A stretch of DNA of 23,712 bases from Rhizophagus sp. LPA8_4_AMF (Eukaryota > Glomeromycota > Glomeromycetes > Glomerales > Glomeraceae), in contig JADRCO010000996.1 in NCBI GenBank assembly GCA_021464525.1, forward strand, positions 1-23,712, in the 5' to 3' direction. The translations under genes were made by a program, and so were the position numbers. This document shows positions 1 to 11,255 of this stretch, one piece after another. Under the pieces are notes generated by a model. It was given only the letters and a program-made list of their open reading frames with translations, did no database searches and was not told the origin of the DNA. Every line of letters begins with the position of its first letter. The first letter of the stretch is position 1.

Positions 1-50
<50 letters not shown>
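1..50. repeat. poly-T run at window edge
   Basis: Fifty consecutive T bases open the window, followed at once by ordinary AT-rich sequence. This could be a real homopolymer, the complement of a retrotransposon poly-A tail, or a sequencing or assembly artefact at a contig end. Other T-runs in the window are far shorter, around 8 to 16 bases, so an artefact or a cut-off element is more likely than background. Confidence 0.9.
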
Positions 51-51
<1 letters not shown>

Positions 52-972
52 GTAGTGATATTTTCAAGATCTATTTATATATGTATTCGCAACAATTTTC
101 ATAATTACTATTCATTAACTTATTGTCTTGGCCAAATTAATTACATGAGCTTATATGGATTACTGATGCTTATGCGGCACAGTATGTCAGAATATAGGTG
201 AGAGAAAATTAAGTATTTGTCTGATGCATTTTTGGTCGATTTACCATAAGGATAGTCCGATTTGTGCAACGAGAATTTTCACATGAACAATTGACACATG
301 AACATGCGTTTTCACTTATTAATGGGAGTAAGACTTGAAGCTTTGGTTAAATTTTAAGGACAAAGTGCTGTTTTTGACTTTATTAAATTGAATGGAGAAA
401 ACTATATGATTAGAGCGTAATTTTGGAGGGAATTTCGATTAGTTTAGTTAAAAATATGACCTATTGAAATCTTTAATTTATGAATCTCAGAGAGTTAGTT
501 TATATGAAATATTAAAAAGAATTGAAATATTTGACTATTAAGATTATGGGACTGTAATAATTGTTGCTTAGATTTATCTATTTAGTATTATGTGATGAAT
601 CTTAGTCTCTCATGATGATTACATTAAAAATAATAAATTCTTTTAGATATATTACAATCCACCGATTAACTTTAGAAATACAAGGATGCAAGCCAAAAAT
701 GACAAGGGAAACAAAATAAAAGAAATAAGCGTTTCAAATTTTATAAATTTTATTAGTAACCAACAAAGTTATCTGTCAACAGTTTTTGATGATTTAATAA
801 TGAATGGGAAAGAATTTTGAGATTAAAAATAATAAACTGAGTGATTAATTTTATAATTATTAACACAGTATTAAAATATCACGTTCCTAATACTGTAAAT
901 AATTTTTATTATCAAATAAATCAAATAAATAATAAAATTACAAATAATTATATTATTACTATACTTGTACCA
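51..972. other. AT-rich intergenic region downstream of ELP1
   Basis: No open frame of convincing length or recognisable family is visible on either strand. The segment is 3' of the ELP1 stop codon, so its right end should hold that gene's 3' UTR and polyadenylation signals. Several AATAAA/AATAAT-like strings occur near 900-960, but in DNA this AT-rich they carry little weight. Confidence 0.5.
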
Positions 973-3900
973 TTATATAATTTGTAATTTCCAATTAATT
1001 TGATTTAGTTTTGGTTTTTCATAAATCGCCAAATTTACCATATTATTCTGTTGATTATCCGAAACCTCTGAATTATTATTATTAACATTGACCGTTGATG
1101 TTACATTCGTTGTTGTATTTGAAGGTGTAACAAATATTTTATCAATATTATTTTTGATCTTTTCTTCTAGATTTTCAAATACACTTTGTATTTGTTGCGC
1201 ATTTTTCAAATACCCCATTGTTACTAAACAACTTAGCAAGTTCGCTATTTCCACTAAAAAAGATGAAAGTATAAGAAACTATTATTATTTAATTATAATT
1301 TTTTTTTTAAAAAAAAATAATTAAATAATTAATCTTGTATTCACCTTTGGTATTATTAAATCTTTCAATTAATCTTCTTAAAGAATCATACAAATATTCT
1401 TCTTCGTATATACTTCCTTTCTTTCCACGAGCTTTCTTTCTTTCAGCTCGTCTACGACTCTTAGCACTTTTCCTATATAATAACAATATTTATAAAAAAA
1501 ATGATTTATTATAGATAATTAACAAAATAAATTTAAAATAGTTTATATTTACCCGCTCCTTGTAGACTGGATGCTCAATTGAGTATTTGATTTCGTATAT
1601 CTAGTAAACTTACTTGCCATGGAACTTGTGTCAGAAAATACATCAACATTCTCTATTGATTCGTCATTATCAAATTGTTCCAAATCTATTACGAGAAAGA
1701 TGTTAAAAAAAATGTAAATCTTTCTTCTACCCTTTTATGAAATTTTTTACTAATATTTTACTCACCATGTTGCTTAGCTTTATTAAGAAGGACTTCTTGT
1801 AATCGCGAAGTTTGTAGATTTAACTGATCCGACATAGAATTGATATCCTGAAGTAGATTGGTATGTCCTAGAATAAAATTATATTAATACATTATATACA
1901 ATTGTATTTTTATACACTTTTACATATCAACATACCTTCAAGAACGCTTGGCTTAACATTAGTCTCTATAAGATCAGCTCTATCATACATATAAGACTAC
2001 AATAAAAAATGAATTTAGTCAATTGTGATTTTAGAACGATTTAAATTAATTTACTTACAATACGTATGGCCTCTTTCCAATGATGTCCTTTATTAAGTAA
2101 CACAACAGCATCTTCAGGTTGCTATGTAAAAAAAGCAATTATACTTTATTATTTAATAAATTTATTTAAATATAAAAAAAATCACTAACCCTTGTGTAAT
2201 CCAATAATATCTGAGCAGCTTCTTGATACTGTCTTTTATCGGCCAATCTTTCTAAAAAAAATATATAATGATGTTAAATTAGGTAAATTTTTTAAGAATA
2301 AATCGATATCCCAATAAATATATACCTGAAAGTTCTTTGGACAATAGAAACAAGTCGTTTGAAGAATATTTTAATTCCTGAGCAATAGCAAATGCTTCAC
2401 GCCACGTTTCTGAATTTTTGTAAGCTTCGAGTGCATTCAATTTATTTCCAGCCAAAATGTACGCTAGATAAATAATTATATCAAAAAATTTTTAATGATT
2501 ATTGAGAAAAGAACCAATATCAAAAAGTTTATTTTTACCTAATCCAGCTTCTTCGAAATTGGACTCTTTGCTCAGATAATCTCCATAAACCGCCATGACT
2601 CTCTGTAAAAAAAAATAAATACAGACTAACTAAGTAAAAAAGGACTTTGTTTAATAAAATCAAATAGAAATCTTTAATTCTTACTTTATATTTTTCATTA
2701 TCATTAGCAAAAATATTAATAGCCGATTTATAGAGTTGATGTTCTTGAAGGTATTTCAAACATTGCTCAAAATAATTTTCACCTAAAAATTGATTAATTT
2801 TTTTGATAAAGTTAAGAATCGATATAAATTAAAAAAAAGTAACTTAGACGTAAATAAATATTTTTATTACCCGCTAAACTTAAATTATATAAGGCCTTTT
2901 CGTATCTATTAAGATGATCATCAATCTTAAATCTTTGATAATATTTCGGATGATTTTCAAGTTCTGCTAAAAATGATAAATATTCTCTTGGGTCCTTATT
3001 AAAAAAAAATAGAAATGCATATTAAGTAATTTAAAATTATAATAAAAAATTATAAAAAACATAATACTGTAATGAATCAAAATTACCTTTTGAGATTGCT
3101 GAGCAACCAAAAGCACTAAACTAAAATCATACATTCCCAATGCGACATCGAATAATTTATCTGCATCCACTAAAAATATTGCATACTTTACTGCATCCTC
3201 TGCAAGATTTAAGTTTTGATCTAAACGATTTATAATAAAGTACAGAATAAATTAAGTAAATAGATAAGTAAGTAGGTAAGAAATAAATTTTATCTATTTT
3301 GTTATTACCTTTTAATTTGGCCAAAAAATTTAAAGCAGATTCTAATTCTGGTGGAGATTTTTTTACATAAGTTGTTATTATAGATTGAAGATATTTTTTA
3401 GAATCTTTCGATTCTAAAACTCCACGAACTGCATCACATATAATATTAACTTTCATTGAAACATCTTGAGACCTATTTTTTTTTTTAAAAAAAAAGCTCT
3501 TTAAAAACTCATATTAATGACGTTACTTATATATAAAGAAAGAAAATTACTCAGTATTATCAGACGGGATAGGTTTTGAACCTATAGTGATTTTAGGGTA
3601 CATAGTTTTAGTCACATCTTCATTCCTATACAAAAGACAAATATATATAATCTTTTAACAAATATTTGGAATACCCATTATCTGTAACAATAACAAAATA
3701 AGTTTTACCTTAAACTTGATAAGAATAAATTTAAATAATCTACGTTTTCAACTTGATTAACAAATAACTCAACGTTGCTCAAGAATGATTTAGGTTCGTG
3801 ATCATATAAAATATTTAAATCAATTCTATGTCTTCTACAAGCCATATAAGCTGATAAATAATCAAATCTAAGAAGAAAATATTTTTTTTTTAATAAAGGA

Positions 3901-6900
3901 AGGTCAGTTTAGATCATATATACATATATTAAAAAGAAATTATATGCGAAATAAAAAATTTCAATTTACCGATTTAATGATTCTCGTACTGATGCCAAAA
4001 CTAAAGCTCGTGGATGAACAGTTTCCAAATTTCCCCTAGGCATCTTAAATTAATACAAAAAATTCAATAACTTATTCAATAATAATCAATATGTTAAATA
4101 TTAATGTGAATTACCTGTAATATAAGAAAAACATCAAAATAAACTGCGCATATTATTTTTGATCCTCTCTCTACCTTTCTTATAGTTTCATTGTAAGGAT
4201 GGGACTCATTATTATTAAAACTCTCCCAATCTATAATTCAGATATATTTTAAGCATATGATTAAATAACTCTTAGATAATTCCAAAATATTTTACCTGAT
4301 AAATTAGCTTGAAGTGGTAAAAATTTGACATTATTATTTAAGGTAGTAAATATAAGAAAATCATTATGTATAAAAAATGACGTGCAATCCATTGATATTT
4401 GTGTATTATTCCCATATAATTTGTTATTTTCACTCAATCCTATTATCACAGTCTAAATAAATTTAAGAATAAATTTCAATATTGTTGAAAAGAAACATTA
4501 TTTAATAAATTTAATTTACCTCATTTCTTTCATCTCTCCCGATTTCAGTTGAAGATATCCAATTACATACTTCAGGAAAACTAGTAAAAGAATCATTTTG
4601 TATTTTTAACTTTTCTCCTGGATCATTATTTTCAATAAATTTATTAATTTGATCCATATATATTTTAACTAAAATTATTGTGGAGAAAATTTTATTTACT
4701 GTTAATATAAAGTTTTCGTATTTTACTTATCACTAAAATTTAATCATATTAATACCTTTGAAAACTTTTCCAAGAGTATTTTCAAACCACAATTCTTCGT
4801 CATTTGGGTTAGAGTATAATCTTAAAATACTTTGACAAAGATTATGCTTTTCATTTGACATGTACTTTGCTTTGCCATTCTCATTATAGGTCAAATAAAT
4901 TACGACTAATTTATCGTAATTATTTTCATCTTTGATTGAACATAAACCGTATATAATTGATTGATTAAACCATATGATTTGTCTCAGTGTTCCTTGATCA
5001 TTGTTTGAATCTTTAACTCTAGATAGATCATAAACGATAGTTAATAGTTAGTGATAGATGTTACATATTATAATATGTAAATGATGGTTATTGTGAAAGA
5101 GGATATAATATCACCGAGATGCGAAATAGTGTAGACTCACAAGATCATGCATTTGGGAAATACTGATAACTATTTAACCCTGGCTACGTCCAAAATATTG
5201 GTATCCAGGTCAGTATATTAGCATCATACACCAAAATATCACTTATACATGATCCACATGATCCTGGTGGCCACATTATATTATATAATATAAAATATAT
5301 TATTCATACATACTGGAAAGATCCTATACATGTTGGGGCCTTGATAGGTCTTTCAAGCGCTCCGCTCCACTCAAACAGTGTAATTTGCTGATTGGCTTCA
5401 AGTACAGCAAAATTATTTCCACCATTTTTATTTGGTAAAAATGATACACAAGACGCAGGATTTGAAAGTTGCACGGAGAATGCAAACATTGGTGGTGGTA
5501 CATTCATCACTCTGAAAGGTGTAAGATTTATGGAAGCTATTAATTTAATATGTGATGTTAAGGAATTAATTATGCATTATTATTAAAATTCCCAGGTTTA
5601 TTAATATTCCATCAATATTCAAATACTCCCATCCTATAATCCAATTTCATATAAAAAATATTAAAGGATACATCCATCAATAACAGCAACTGGAGCAACA
5701 TTTTTGTCTGAAATTGTATTTGCACTAAACACGTCCCAACAGAAATCCAGACAATAATAGTCATCTATGAAAATAGTAAATTTAATATATTTAACAATAC
5801 GTCTAAAAAGTTTTCAAAATTAAGCGATCTCTTTAATTCTTACTTGTTGTGGTATAATGTAATCTTAGTGCTTTTTCAACATCCCAAGCAACACTAGTTA
5901 CTTTATCACCAAGTTGACATTGAATTTCTTGTTTTAAGTACCAATGATAATTATTCAAATACCATAGCTGAACTAATAATTTGTAAAATAATTATTAAAT
6001 AATTAAAACCTTCAAATAAAATTTATTATAAAAAGAAATCATAAATACCACAACTTGATTGTTCGTTATCTGATATTATTCTCTCTATCCATACAGCTAA
6101 AACTGTAGAATCACAATTCCATAAAATTTCAATAATCTACAAAAGTATAAATAACTTCATATGGAGATGCATATATTATTTAAAAATTAAAAGGATCTCT
6201 ACCTTATGAGTCTGTGTTTCGCGTAATGAAAATTCTCCATGTCTTAAGCCATTCTTTTCAAAGAAAATAATTTCATGTTTATCTGGTAATCTCTGACTTG
6301 AAGTAATCAAATTTCCTGATGGCCTTAAAAAAAAATTTTACTTAATTGTAAAAATTGTAAAAAAAAACCTTTGAATATACAATTACAATTCATACCTCCA
6401 TGATAATACGTGTTCAAGCTTATCAACAGGTTCACTAGTATACTGTAACACGCCTTCTCTATTATAAACACGAATAACTCGAAGTCCTAAATTACAATCC
6501 AAATATTAAATCAAATGAACAAAATTGTTTCTTCAGAATAATAACGAAAATCACCTTTATTAGGATCAACTATTGAACAACAAAACATGCTTCCATCTCC
6601 TATCCATGATACACGTGGTTTCAAATCATCATCTTGAGACATAGTAAAACCAGAAATATCCACTTTATCTTTTGCAGCAGATTTTCCGGCTGATCCATGA
6701 AATTGTGTTTCTTTTTTTCCCCATCCAACATTTATACTAACAGCTTATTCAAATAAAGTGAATCTGTATTAGATTAACGAATAAAATTTCAAATTTCATA
6801 AATTACTAATCACCTTCTCCAGTTTCTTCCACATTAATTGGAAATTCTGTTATCACATAAAAATCCTTAGTCATTACCAATATTGTATTATTTCCTATAA

Positions 6901-7536
6901 AATAATATATTATATTATTTAATATCCGATATTTAATCGTAATTATGATTCAAATATAAAATTATTTCACACCGGTAACAAAAATAACTAATTCATCATC
7001 CGGACTCCATTCCATGCATTGGATCTTAGATTCAATTGATCCAACAACTTCAACCTAAAAATTTTTTTTTTTTTTAAATAATTGATATAAATAATATAAT
7101 TTGATAATGATTTTATATTTTTACCTCTTCTTCCGATGAATCCAAGTGAACAGATACAATATCACCATTATGAAACGCTATATATATAGCTTGATCATAT
7201 ACTGAAAAATGCATTCCACAAACTATTGAATCCAAATCTGCAATGTCTTCTTTATTTGGCCACATTGCTATTACCTAAAAGAAAAGGACGAATAAGTCGA
7301 AAGCAAAATTGAATAACTAATGTCAATAGAATGTATAAGAAAAAAAAAGAGAACCGGTTCATTATAATTGTAAACATTACCTCTGAATCATTATGTTTAA
7401 TAAGTTCAAAATGAGTTAAAGAACTCGAGAATTTTAAAAGATATACTGTTTCATCCTCATGATTGATTATAAAAGTTTTTCCAAGTTTATAAGGACAAGA
7501 AGAAATTTTTTGTGAAAGTAAATTTAAACTTTTCAT
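973..7536 (-). CDS. ELP1: Elongator complex subunit 1 (ELP1/IKI3 family), 31 exons
   Basis: Scaffold of Elongator, the complex that starts mcm5/cm5 modification of wobble uridine in tRNA. Exons, 5' to 3' on the minus strand: 7381-7536, 7125-7274, 6973-7054, 6814-6894, 6555-6743, 6396-6486, 6203-6323, 6049-6136, 5844-5972, 5672-5764, 5314-5536, 4756-5018, 4520-4668, 4296-4452, 4115-4230, 3970-4043, 3709-3867, 3551-3625, 3309-3472, 3087-3220, 2871-2994, 2685-2782, 2539-2602, 2326-2463, 2190-2251, 2059-2121, 1936-1996, 1766-1867, 1553-1685, 1345-1472, 973-1253. All junctions are GT-AG and all phases agree. The total is 3948 nt, 1315 residues, close to the yeast and animal proteins. Seen in the translation: an N-terminal WD40-type half (MEWSPDDELVIFVTG, FCCSIVDPNKGLRVIRVYNREG); LTPFR..NVPPPM near 398-410; a helical TPR-like half with LGMYDFSLVLLVAQQSQK at 881-898 followed by DPREYLSFLAELE; the basic tRNA-binding stretch KSAKSRRRAERKKARGKKG at 1181-1199 followed by YEEEYL; and the family-typical C-terminus ending in NWKLQII. 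The gene looks intact. Individual donor choices were made by eye. Confidence 0.95.
5019..5313 (-). other. unusually long ELP1 intron (intron 11)
   Basis: This 295-base intron is much longer than the other ELP1 introns, which run from about 55 to 140 bases. Its middle (about 5090-5270) is visibly richer in G and C than the neighbouring introns. It is flanked by self-complementary AT strings (TATTATAATATG and TTATATTATATAATATAA). Splicing from the donor GTATGT at 5313 to the acceptor at 5019 keeps phase 2 and gives a smooth join (GSFQ to VKDSN). The size and composition suggest an old insertion, but I could not define clear terminal repeats. Confidence 0.6.
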
Positions 7537-7789
7537 TTTAGAAAATCGGTTCTTTTTTGAAAGAAAAATAAAAAATAAAGAATAAAAAATACGTGTTTTT
7601 TTTAGATCTACAAATAAATGCAGCTGCGGGACCCTGATTTATAAAAAAAAAAAGATTATCTATAAAAACGGGAAGTTCTCTCGCAAAAAAATTATTTTTT
7701 ATTTATATCTTAGGTATGTGAAAATCTTTTTTGTATTTTATCAATATTTAATTTTAACATTCGAACATTTTTTTTTCTTTTTTACAGAC
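7537..7789. promoter_or_regulatory. shared divergent promoter region of ELP1 and MTD1
   Basis: The two start codons are 253 bases apart and point away from each other. On the plus strand a TATAAAA box lies at 7661-7667, placed to start transcription near 7690 and so upstream of the 5' UTR intron of the MTD1-type gene. A CAGCTG hexamer is at 7621-7626. Long A and T tracts on both sides could keep the region free of nucleosomes. Whether expression of the two genes is linked cannot be read from sequence. Confidence 0.55.
7714..7787 (+). other. probable 5' UTR intron of the MTD1-type gene
   Basis: The donor GTATGT at 7714 and a pyrimidine-rich stretch ending in TTTTTTACAG at 7787 bracket 74 bases of the same size class as the coding introns. 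The acceptor falls only two bases before the start codon at 7790. The T-rich tract running straight into AG just before the ATG is hard to explain as plain leader sequence. Confidence 0.55.
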
Positions 7790-9223
7790 ATGCCGTGTAA
7801 AGTTATCTTATCAAAAGAAATTTCTTCAACTTATAGGTAAATTTTTATTTTATAAAAGTTAAAAATACATATTTCTTTTCCTGTCTGGACATCTTTTCAG
7901 AATGTTTATAAGTTTTAAAACAAAAAAATCAAGAGAAAAAAAATGATGAATAAATGAAGAAACAAAAGAAGATAGCATTTAGTTATAACAAAACTAAAAA
8001 AAAAAAAATAATAATCAGGTGGATAATCAAGACTCGATCATATTACCACCATCATCAAAACTTAAATTATAACCTACGTCAAAACTACAATAAAAGTTCA
8101 CTACAATATTTGGTGTTAAAACCTTATAGAGAAGAATTAAAGGCCACAATAAAATCTCGTGGAATTAAACCAAAACTTGTCGGATTTCTTGCCAATGAGG
8201 ATCCTGCTGCTGTAAAGTATGCTGAATCTACATCGAAAACTTGTGAAGAAACCGGTGTAATTTTTGAACTAAGAAAATGTGATAAAGAACAATTAGAAGA
8301 TCAAATTGTTGAAGCTAATGAGGATGACAGTATACACGGTATAATGGTTTATTATCCTGTATTTGGAGATCGTCAGGTAAGCTAAAAAGACTTCTTTTTA
8401 AAAAAAAAGGATTATTTTTTAGTTATAATTTTAAGTTTTTTTTAGGATCAATATCTTCAAAATGTTGTTAGTACTTCAAAAGATGTGGAAGGATTATGTC
8501 ATAAGTACATATATAATATGTATCATAACAAACGATATCTTGACGAAAAACAAACTAAGAAATGCATTATCCCTTGCACTCCATTGGCAATAGTTAAGGT
8601 ATATACCTTTACAGTCCATTTTATATATGTGTGTAATATACCTGGATAATCTCATGATCTTCTAAAACGCTTTTTAGGTATTAGAATATATTGGAGTGTA
8701 TAATTCAGTTCTTCCATACGGAGATCGATTACACGGACGTGTAATTACTATAATTAATCGCAGTGAAATTGTTGGACGTCCCCTCGCTGCTTTATTGGCT
8801 AATGATGGAGGAAAAGTATATTCTGTAGATATAAATAATATTCAAGAATTACATCGTGGAACTGGTTTGAAATTAAAAAGACATGAGGTATCAAATAAAT
8901 CAAAATTAAATTTATTTAAAAAAGGTTTTTTCTTTTACTTATTATCATTTTTTAACTAGGTTCGGGATACAAATTTAAAGATTGAAGAAATTTTACCAAT
9001 TTCAGATGTAGTAGTAACTGGAGTTCCAACACCTTCTTATAAAGTTCCTACTAGTTTATTACGTGATGGAGTTGTAGCAATAAATTTTTCTACATTTAAA
9101 AATTTTGATGATAATGTTAAAGAAAAAGCTAGTATTTATGTTCCGGCTGTAGGTAAAGTTACTATCGCAATGTTGGAAAGAAATTTATTGAGATTATATG
9201 ATTATCATAATTATGAATCATAA
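7790..9223 (+). CDS. MTD1: NAD-dependent methylenetetrahydrofolate dehydrogenase, yeast MTD1 type, 5 exons
   Basis: Cytosolic enzyme of one-carbon metabolism that oxidises 5,10-methylene-THF to 5,10-methenyl-THF with NAD+. Exons: 7790-7836, 8097-8376, 8446-8598, 8678-8887, 8960-9223. The total is 954 nt, 317 residues, nearly the length of yeast Mtd1. Landmarks: KVILSK at the start; the substrate-side strand LVGFLANEDPAAVKYAEST with a Tyr and a Lys six residues apart as in the family; GIMVYYPVFGDRQDQYLQ; CTPLAIVKVLEYIG; the dinucleotide-binding segment NRSEIVGRPLAALLANDG at 187-204; SVDINNIQ; and C-terminal VPAVGKVTIAMLERNLLRL. These match the monofunctional NAD-specific branch rather than bifunctional FolD or C1-synthase enzymes. 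The last three introns are 69-79 bases and clean. The first, 7837-8096, is 260 bases and its acceptor (AATAAAAG) lacks a pyrimidine tract, so the join around residues 16-22 is the weak point. A short intron to the better acceptor TTTTCAG near 7902 would run into stops. Confidence 0.93.
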
Positions 9224-9527
9224 ATTTTTCTAAAAGTATCTTTGTATTTTATTGTTTATATGAAATAATGAAACAAAGTATTTGCTACAACTTTAAGAGC
9301 TTTATGCCAATGGTAAATCAATATTGTTCCACCACTTCAAGTTACACGTAAATTTAACTTAATTTAACTAGGAATTTTTTTTTAAAATAAAGTCCGATGT
9401 AATTCATGTGACAACGAAAACTTGGCAATAGAACATGTGCAAGTTTCAATTTTGAGTAAAAACCATTGCAGATGAAACAGTTTAGATGAATATATATGGA
9501 TGTATTTTTTTAACAAAGTTATTGATT
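9224..9527. other. intergenic region between the MTD1-type gene and the NADAR-like gene
   Basis: No open frame worth calling. Both flanking genes are on the plus strand, so this holds the 3' UTR of the first and the distal promoter of the second. AATAA-type strings occur shortly after the stop, for example at 9265-9270, but no specific terminator is defined. Confidence 0.5.
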
Positions 9528-9555
9528 AATCATTCGATAAATCATTCGAATGATT
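9528..9555. promoter_or_regulatory. direct repeat plus perfect palindrome upstream of the NADAR-like gene
   Basis: AATCATTCGA occurs at 9528-9537 and again at 9540-9549. The second copy is half of a perfect 16-base palindrome, AATCATTCGAATGATT, at 9540-9555. It lies about 100 bases before the start codon at 9654, a plausible place for a dimeric transcription factor site. No factor is assigned; chance is possible in AT-rich DNA, although the TTCGAA core is less expected there. Confidence 0.35.
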
Positions 9556-9653
9556 ATTGCTAAAAGTATGGGTAATTGATATTTGCTTATTTACAAGCCT
9601 TCTCTTCAGTTTTTACAATTTATATATTTCTTGTACTTAAATTCTTATAAACT

Positions 9654-11255
9654 ATGACTTCTTTTACGCATTATTTTAACAAGAACTTTTTGCCCGAGAA
9701 TTACAATACTGATTCGCAACGTGGATATGGTGATAGCTTTCATAATCTCCAAGAGGGAATGTTTGCAAACACTATAGGACATTTAGAAAACGTCAAAGAG
9801 CAAGTTAACGCGTCATTTTGTTTAAATTCAAATAATTATGCTCCTTGTAACGTAAATCAGTCGAATGTACAAAAATCTATCGTAATCAAAGAGTTTTGTG
9901 ACAAGAAACCAACCAATGAAATTGAATCAAAAGTTATTATGTCAACCTTGGAGAGTAAATTACGAAACTTGTCTATTCAAAATGGGAATGGAAATAATAT
10001 TAGTGATGAATACTACAATATCTCGTTGGAAAAGAATCATTCAACTACCTTTTCTAAACTTGGTCATTATAACGATGTGCAAAAGACAAAACATGTCTCG
10101 TTCATTCAAGGACTAACATTTGATTCTTTGCCAGATGATGCATTTATTACAATAATGCAATCTAAACCGATTCATAATATCGCATTGTTCATTTCATTTA
10201 ATTATGATTTAAACAATCGTTTTTTTCAACAAGAGTGTAATGCACATGGGTTTCACGCCTTATTTCGTGAAATTCAAGATCACGTAAACATCGTACCAAT
10301 TGCTAAGCTTATTACCGATGTTGTCATTAATTGTTGGTCGAATAATTGGAACATCATCATATTTATTACTTCGGAACCTATACTTCCTATCAGCACTGTC
10401 ACAGCTTTATTAAAACTACTACGAGTTTATTTTGATCAAAAAATTTTGGATATTGTTATAATTTGGCCTAACGTGTATAAAACATCGCGTCCATGGATTG
10501 ATGAACAATGTAGAGTTGCTAAAGCCACGGCATGTATCCAAGGTATTGAAGTTTCTGATATCGTCCCACAAATCATGTCATATTTTGATAATGTGAGTAT
10601 TTATAAATTTGCCATAAATTTTTTAAACATTTGTATTAATGGAAATAATTTGTTAATAGGGCGATTATAACAAGGAGATCAATGGAACGACTACTTTATT
10701 TGGCGAGAAGAAAATTACAATGTGTTACCATGAATTCAATAATTCTCATCCAGCAGCAATGAGAATCGATGATAAAATTTGGCTCGACGTCAAGCAATAT
10801 TGTAAGAAAACTGAAATGAATTACTTTTCTATAAAATATTTTATTAAATTTTTGTTTATATAATAGTTCATATTATGAAAAGCGAAACGGAAAAAGCTTC
10901 TTTGATGGAAATAAATTCTCATGATAGAAATATTTTGCTAGAAAATATCTTGCGCAAAGCACTATACAATAAATTCTCGCAACATTCACGACTTAAACAT
11001 ATGCTTTTATCAACTCGAATTGCTTCCATTTGCTTTACACAAGAAACCTGCCAATGTAATTCACATGATTACGTACATCCAAACTCTAAAAATACCGTGA
11101 AAAGGGATACAAAAATCTTAAAAGCAAAGTTTATCAATTTCTTGGAAGAAGTAAGATATAATTTGATGCAAGAAGAGAGAGAAAGAATTAAGTCAGAGCA
11201 TGGAAATTTAATGAATAAAGAAAAGAATCTTTTCCTATTGGATTTGAGTAAATGA
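9654..11255 (+). CDS. degenerate NYN-like plus NADAR-like (YbiA/DUF1768-type) fusion protein, 3 exons
   Basis: Exons 9654-10592, 10660-10801 and 10867-11255 join in frame through introns of 67 and 65 bases (donors GTGAGT and GTAAGA, both acceptors TAG) to give 489 residues. Residues 1-170 are low in recognisable features and rich in Asn and Ser. Residues about 174-312 read as alternating strands and helices (HNIALFISFNYD, ITDVVINCW, NIIIFITSE, ILDIVIIWP), an order like a NYN/PIN nuclease fold, but the usual first Asp and the SGDSD-type motif are not there. Residues about 332-462 resemble NADAR domains: CYHEF, IDDKIW..VKQYF, then LRKALYNKFSQHSRLKHMLLST, and a final FLEEVRYNL helix. In active family members the segment before YF carries a Glu (EHYFQ..K), here replaced by Lys, and the central AAR-GR and YWG-type motifs are missing. 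I infer loss of the glycosidase chemistry known for some NADAR proteins, and perhaps a retained binding role. The NADAR call is fairly firm, the NYN call tentative. Confidence 0.75.

Noticed and set aside
1088..1324. Plus-strand frame of 78 codons
   Set aside because: It is the antisense shadow of the last ELP1 exon and the adjacent intron.
5392..5586. Plus-strand frame of 64 codons
   Set aside because: Antisense shadow of ELP1 exon 11, whose minus-strand reading has the family motif LTPFR..NVPPPM.
7790..9223. Bifunctional FolD-type or trifunctional C1-synthase identity for the folate enzyme
   Set aside because: Length, the GFLANEDPAA start and the GKVTIAML end match the monofunctional NAD-dependent Mtd1 branch, and no synthetase domain follows.
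9898..10116. Plus-strand frame of 72 codons
   Set aside because: Out-of-frame shadow inside the first exon of the NADAR-like gene.
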